Assembly: GCA_019594305.1 (NCBI GenBank)
Contig: JAFDTZ010000102.1
Location: 1 to 8,147, forward strand
DNA: 8,147 bases
Direction of reading: 5' to 3'
DNA from: Thermoplasmata archaeon
Lineage (GTDB): Archaea; Thermoplasmatota; Thermoplasmata; Halarchaeoplasmatales; Halarchaeoplasmataceae
Shown here: positions 5,847 through 8,147 of the stretch, in pieces
Layout of the letters: the number at the start of each line of letters is the position of its first letter
Numbering within the stretch: the stretch's first letter is position 1
Translations under genes and position numbers: made by a program
The notes under the pieces: model-generated
What the model was told of the DNA's origin: nothing
Database searches by the model: none
What the model saw: only the letters and a program-made list of their open reading frames with translations

Positions 5847-6221
5847 CTAGTCCGCACTCTCAAAACCGATCCCCACGTACTCAATAACGTCCATAAGGTT
5901 CAAATCGTTTTCCGGACTCCAGTTGTTAACTTCAACCTCGATGACTCGTTTCAGATCGTAACCCGTGAAAGGGTCATTCCTTGTGGGGTCAAGATACCAA
6001 ACCTTTTCGGCGGAGTTATACCTAGCTATGCGCCTTGCTATATCCACACGTCTCCGGAATTCATCCTTCTCCAGGTAAGTATCGGATATGCTAAAAAAGG
6101 CGTTACCGGGACAGTTTTCCGGGGGATCGCCGGCCGTATGTTTGGTCCATCTACATCTATGAAAGTGACAGTAGTCACAGGCTATCATCTCGGAAACGTT
6201 CCTTTTTATCATCGCGGTCAT
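5847..6221 (-). CDS. Cysteine-rich small protein of unknown function, 124 residues
   Basis: I do not recognise the family. The N-terminal 40 residues contain C15, C18, C23 and C37 (CDYCHFHRC, then ENCPG) with several histidines. This suggests a zinc site or possibly an iron-sulphur cluster. The rest is charged and mixed alpha/beta, with EFRRRVDIARRIARY helical and KRVIEVEVNNW strand-like. No signal or membrane segment is seen. It is not NrdR, which has two CxxC pairs followed by an ATP cone. An ATG at 6221 would be leaderless relative to the CTTTAAAG box 26 bp upstream; M4 at 6212 is an alternative. It lies 100 bp upstream of nrdJ on the same strand, but nrdJ has its own promoter, so a shared role is only a possibility. 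Confidence 0.8.
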   Translation of the reverse strand: MTAMIKRNVSEMIACDYCHFHRCRWTKHTAGDPPENCPGNAFFSISDTYLEKDEFRRRVDIARRIARYNSAEKVWYLDPTRNDPFTGYDLKRVIEVEVNNWSPENDLNLMDVIEYVGIGFESAD

Positions 6222-6242
6222 CAGAATTTCTATGTTATAAGA

Positions 6243-6250
6243 CTTTAAAG
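6243..6250 (-). promoter_or_regulatory. Likely TATA box of the cysteine-rich gene
   Basis: The palindromic CTTTAAAG is centred 26 bp from the ATG at 6221, consistent with a leaderless transcript. TTATAAC (6240-6234) nearer the gene would instead suit initiation at the fourth codon. Confidence 0.5.
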
Positions 6251-6287
6251 GCTTTTCTCACCGATTGTAAATCATTTCAATACTTAA

Positions 6288-6296
6288 ACTATATAT
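6288..6296 (+). promoter_or_regulatory. Likely TATA box of the 53-residue ORF and sensor gene
   Basis: ACTATATAT predicts transcription starting near 6318, a few bases before the GTG at 6324 and ATG at 6330. It is the plus-strand half of a divergent promoter region (6222-6329). Confidence 0.5.
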
Positions 6297-6329
6297 CTGT
6301 GTAAATCCATAGGGGTATAGCGAGTGAAC

Positions 6330-6491
6330 ATGACAACAGACCCGGAAGTAGATGATGAACATGCAAGGTTTTTCATGTTTGTCGTTCATAAAAAGTTCAA
6401 ACAACTTTACTATGTGTTCCATGCTCCAAAACCGCTATCACAACACATAGATATGGTTGGAGATGAAGATATAAGATATATACGGAATTGA
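6330..6491 (+). CDS. Small ORF of unknown function upstream of the sensor gene, 53 residues
   Basis: It translates without interruption from the ATG at 6330 to TGA at 6489-6491. An in-frame GTG at 6324 would add two residues. AGGGG at 6311-6315 lies 8 nt before the GTG and 14 before the ATG. The product has an acidic N-terminus (MTTDPEVDDEHAR), a hydrophobic-aromatic middle (FFMFVVHK, QLYYVFHA) and an acidic tail. I recognise no domain. A promoter sits upstream, and the stop is only 4 bp before the start of the REC-PAS-PAS-GAF gene, which suggests one transcript and coupled translation. It could be a small partner of the sensor, a leader peptide or a chance frame. Confidence 0.55.
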   Translation: MTTDPEVDDEHARFFMFVVHKKFKQLYYVFHAPKPLSQHIDMVGDEDIRYIRN

Positions 6492-6495
6492 TAAG

Positions 6496-8147
6496 ATGAT
6501 AGAAGATAAAATAGTTTTTTTCATGGTGGATGACCAAGAAGAATATCTAGACCTGATGAGGCAATTTCTAGAAAAGGAAGGAGAGAACATCCAGGTGAAA
6601 ACATATACCTATGCCAAAGATGCTTTGGATGCCTTAAAGGAAAACGAATGTCATGCTATAGTATCGGATTACAAGATGCCGGGTATGGACGGTATAGAAT
6701 TCTTAAAACAGATACGAATGCAGGGGCTGGACATACCGTTTATCATACTTACCGGAAAGGGGGATGAGAAAGCCGCTAGAGATGCTCTTAACCTCGGAGC
6801 TGACAGGTACCTTGAAAAGGAAGATCTGCATAACTTGATATCCAAGGACATAATAAATACGGCAAAGAGGGAATTGGAAAAAAAGGAGGCTCTAAAAGCT
6901 CTCGAAGAGAGCGAGAGGAGATTATCCACGCTCATGGGTAATTTACCGGGTATGGCATATCGCTGCAAGAACGATAGATACTGGACGATGGAGTTCGTCA
7001 GTAAGGGGTGCCTTGAGCTTACGGGACATCAGCCGAAAGACCTGATAAATAACCATAAACTTAGCTTTTCCGAATTGATTCATCCCGACGATGTAAGATA
7101 TGTGCAAGATGAGGTAAAAACTGCGGTCAGGGAAGGTGTGCCTTTCAGGCTCACTTACCGTATATTTACCAAAAATGGCAGGAAAAAATGGGTTAATGAG
7201 CAGGGATGCGGTATACCAACGGCGGATGGCAGTGTAAAATTTCTCGAAGGATTCATAACAGATGTTACAGAATCCAAGACGGTAGAGAAAGAGCTGCGTG
7301 AGAGTGAGGAAAAATACAGAAACCTCATAGAGCGGGCCAAATACGGGATCACAGTAATACAGGACGGTGTTTTAAAGTATGTGAACCCAAAACTCGCTGA
7401 GATGACTGGGTACGATGTAGATGATATGATAGGCACACCCTTCGCTATCTACATCGCCCCCGACGAGCTTCCGAAGGTATCCCGGAATTACCATCAGCGT
7501 ATGGCGGGAAAGGGTGTCGCATCCATATACGAAACTGTTGTACTGGACAGTGAAGGTAACCGTTTGGATGTGGAGCTGAACGCGTCCGTTATCACCTTCG
7601 GAGGTAAACCCGGAAACTTCGTGTTCGTCAGAGATATCTCCGGTCGTGAGGAAAAAGAAAGGACATTAAGGGAATCCCGGAGATTCTACGAGAGCATGTA
7701 CGAGACTACCTTATCACTTGCGGAGTCCGATGACTTCAAAGAGGTGATGAAGATAATCGCCGACCAGGCCACCGCACTTATGGCTGCCTCGGATTGTACA
7801 GTATACATGGCGGACTATGAAAGGGAAGTACTCAAGCCCATATATTCCAATCATAAGAGGTACAGCGACGAGATAATGGGCTACGAGATACCCTTCGGTA
7901 AGGGCATATCCGGTAACGTTTTCCGAACGGGCGAAACAATGTATCTTAACTTTGACCAGGAAGACCCGTACTCCGTGCATATCCCAGGAACGAGTCAGGT
8001 GGAGGACGAGTACGAGTCAGTTTTGTCAGTACCCATGCTACATAGAGAAAAAATCATCGGCGTACTCACGTTGAACAAAACGGACTACAGGTTCACAGAA
8101 ACTGATGTGAATAAACTTAATATCTTCGCACGCCAGGCGGAGGTCGC
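6496..8147 (+). CDS. REC-PAS-PAS-GAF signal-transduction protein, 3' truncated by the window
   Basis: The frame is open from the ATG at 6496 to the edge (550 residues visible). Residues 5-115 are a response-regulator receiver with acidic pair D12-D13, phosphoacceptor D58 (in VSDYKMPGMDG), T86 and K108. A short charged coiled linker (about 124-142) leads to PAS 1 (about 143-260, with YRIFTKNGRKKWV and an FITDVTE end). PAS 2 follows (about 274-384; VNPKLAEMTGY, VFVRDIS end), then a GAF domain (about 400-550) cut by the edge. Such archaeal proteins usually end in a histidine kinase domain, but none is visible here, so the output is unknown. The protein looks cytoplasmic, with no membrane segment. 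A TAA in frame upstream (6472-6474) limits the start; M10 is an alternative. No good ribosome-binding site is seen, in keeping with coupling to the 53-residue ORF. Confidence 0.92.
   Translation, partial: MIEDKIVFFMVDDQEEYLDLMRQFLEKEGENIQVKTYTYAKDALDALKENECHAIVSDYKMPGMDGIEFLKQIRMQGLDIPFIILTGKGDEKAARDALNLGADRYLEKEDLHNLISKDIINTAKRELEKKEALKALEESERRLSTLMGNLPGMAYRCKNDRYWTMEFVSKGCLELTGHQPKDLINNHKLSFSELIHPDDVRYVQDEVKTAVREGVPFRLTYRIFTKNGRKKWVNEQGCGIPTADGSVKFLEGFITDVTESKTVEKELRESEEKYRNLIERAKYGITVIQDGVLKYVNPKLAEMTGYDVDDMIGTPFAIYIAPDELPKVSRNYHQRMAGKGVASIYETVVLDSEGNRLDVELNASVITFGGKPGNFVFVRDISGREEKERTLRESRRFYESMYETTLSLAESDDFKEVMKIIADQATALMAASDCTVYMADYEREVLKPIYSNHKRYSDEIMGYEIPFGKGISGNVFRTGETMYLNFDQEDPYSVHIPGTSQVEDEYESVLSVPMLHREKIIGVLTLNKTDYRFTETDVNKLNIFARQAEV

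Noticed and set aside
5841..5850. Perfect palindrome CTAGTACTAG at the end of the cysteine-rich gene
   Set aside because: A single 10-bp palindrome overlapping a stop codon, upstream of the nrdJ TATA box; too short to interpret alone.
5747..5884. 46-residue N-terminal extension of NrdJ
   Set aside because: It overlaps the end of the cysteine-rich gene and the nrdJ TATA box, and the ATG at 5746 has a strong ribosome-binding site.
6669..7980. Minus-strand ORFs of 88-99 residues opposite the sensor gene
   Set aside because: The plus strand carries continuous REC, PAS and GAF motifs; the minus frames are shadows.

Overview
The window reads as chromosomal DNA of a euryarchaeon. RNase P protein 4 sits next to an archaeal-type CRM-domain RNA-binding protein. 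Most genes are preceded by TATA boxes about 25 bp before the start codon or a short leader, and only some starts have Shine-Dalgarno motifs. The PAS/GAF-rich sensor and the adenosylcobalamin ribonucleotide reductase would fit a Thermoplasmata or methanogen-related lineage, but that placement is inference. The genes are short, tightly packed and switch strand often.

Layout. Bases 1-141 hold three head-to-tail 47-bp units, each with two inverted repeats, followed by a shortened inverted copy (152-170). Next, on the minus strand, comes a two-gene RNA-processing operon, rnp4 (534-833) then a CRM/YhbY-like protein (274-525). A divergent promoter region separates it from a 72-residue protein of unknown function (913-1131, plus). 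This converges on, and overlaps by 48 bp, a minus-strand gene (1084-1824) encoding a ModE-type winged helix fused to a Nudix hydrolase. A gamma-glutamylcyclotransferase-like gene (1912-2391, plus) diverges from it and ends 4 bp before the end of nrdJ. The class II ribonucleotide reductase gene nrdJ (2396-5746, minus) contains a 363-residue intein with a LAGLIDADG endonuclease. Upstream of nrdJ on the same strand is a small cysteine-rich protein (5847-6221). Finally, on the plus strand, a 53-residue ORF (6330-6491) lies 4 bp before a large REC-PAS-PAS-GAF signalling protein (6496 onward) that runs off the right edge.

How the parts fit together. rnp4 and the CRM gene form a credible translationally coupled RNA-maturation pair. 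The stop codon of the first lies inside the ribosome-binding site of the second. nrdJ has its own promoter, leader and ribosome-binding site. The other neighbours appear to be independent units.

The points most worth following are four. The intein interrupts nrdJ exactly at the predicted thiyl-radical cysteine. The ModE-HTH/Nudix fusion resembles a metabolite-sensing regulator. The left-edge repeat ends in an inverted copy. A small unrecognised ORF is coupled to the sensor gene. I see no convincing new defence or mobile system beyond the intein and the repeat cluster.
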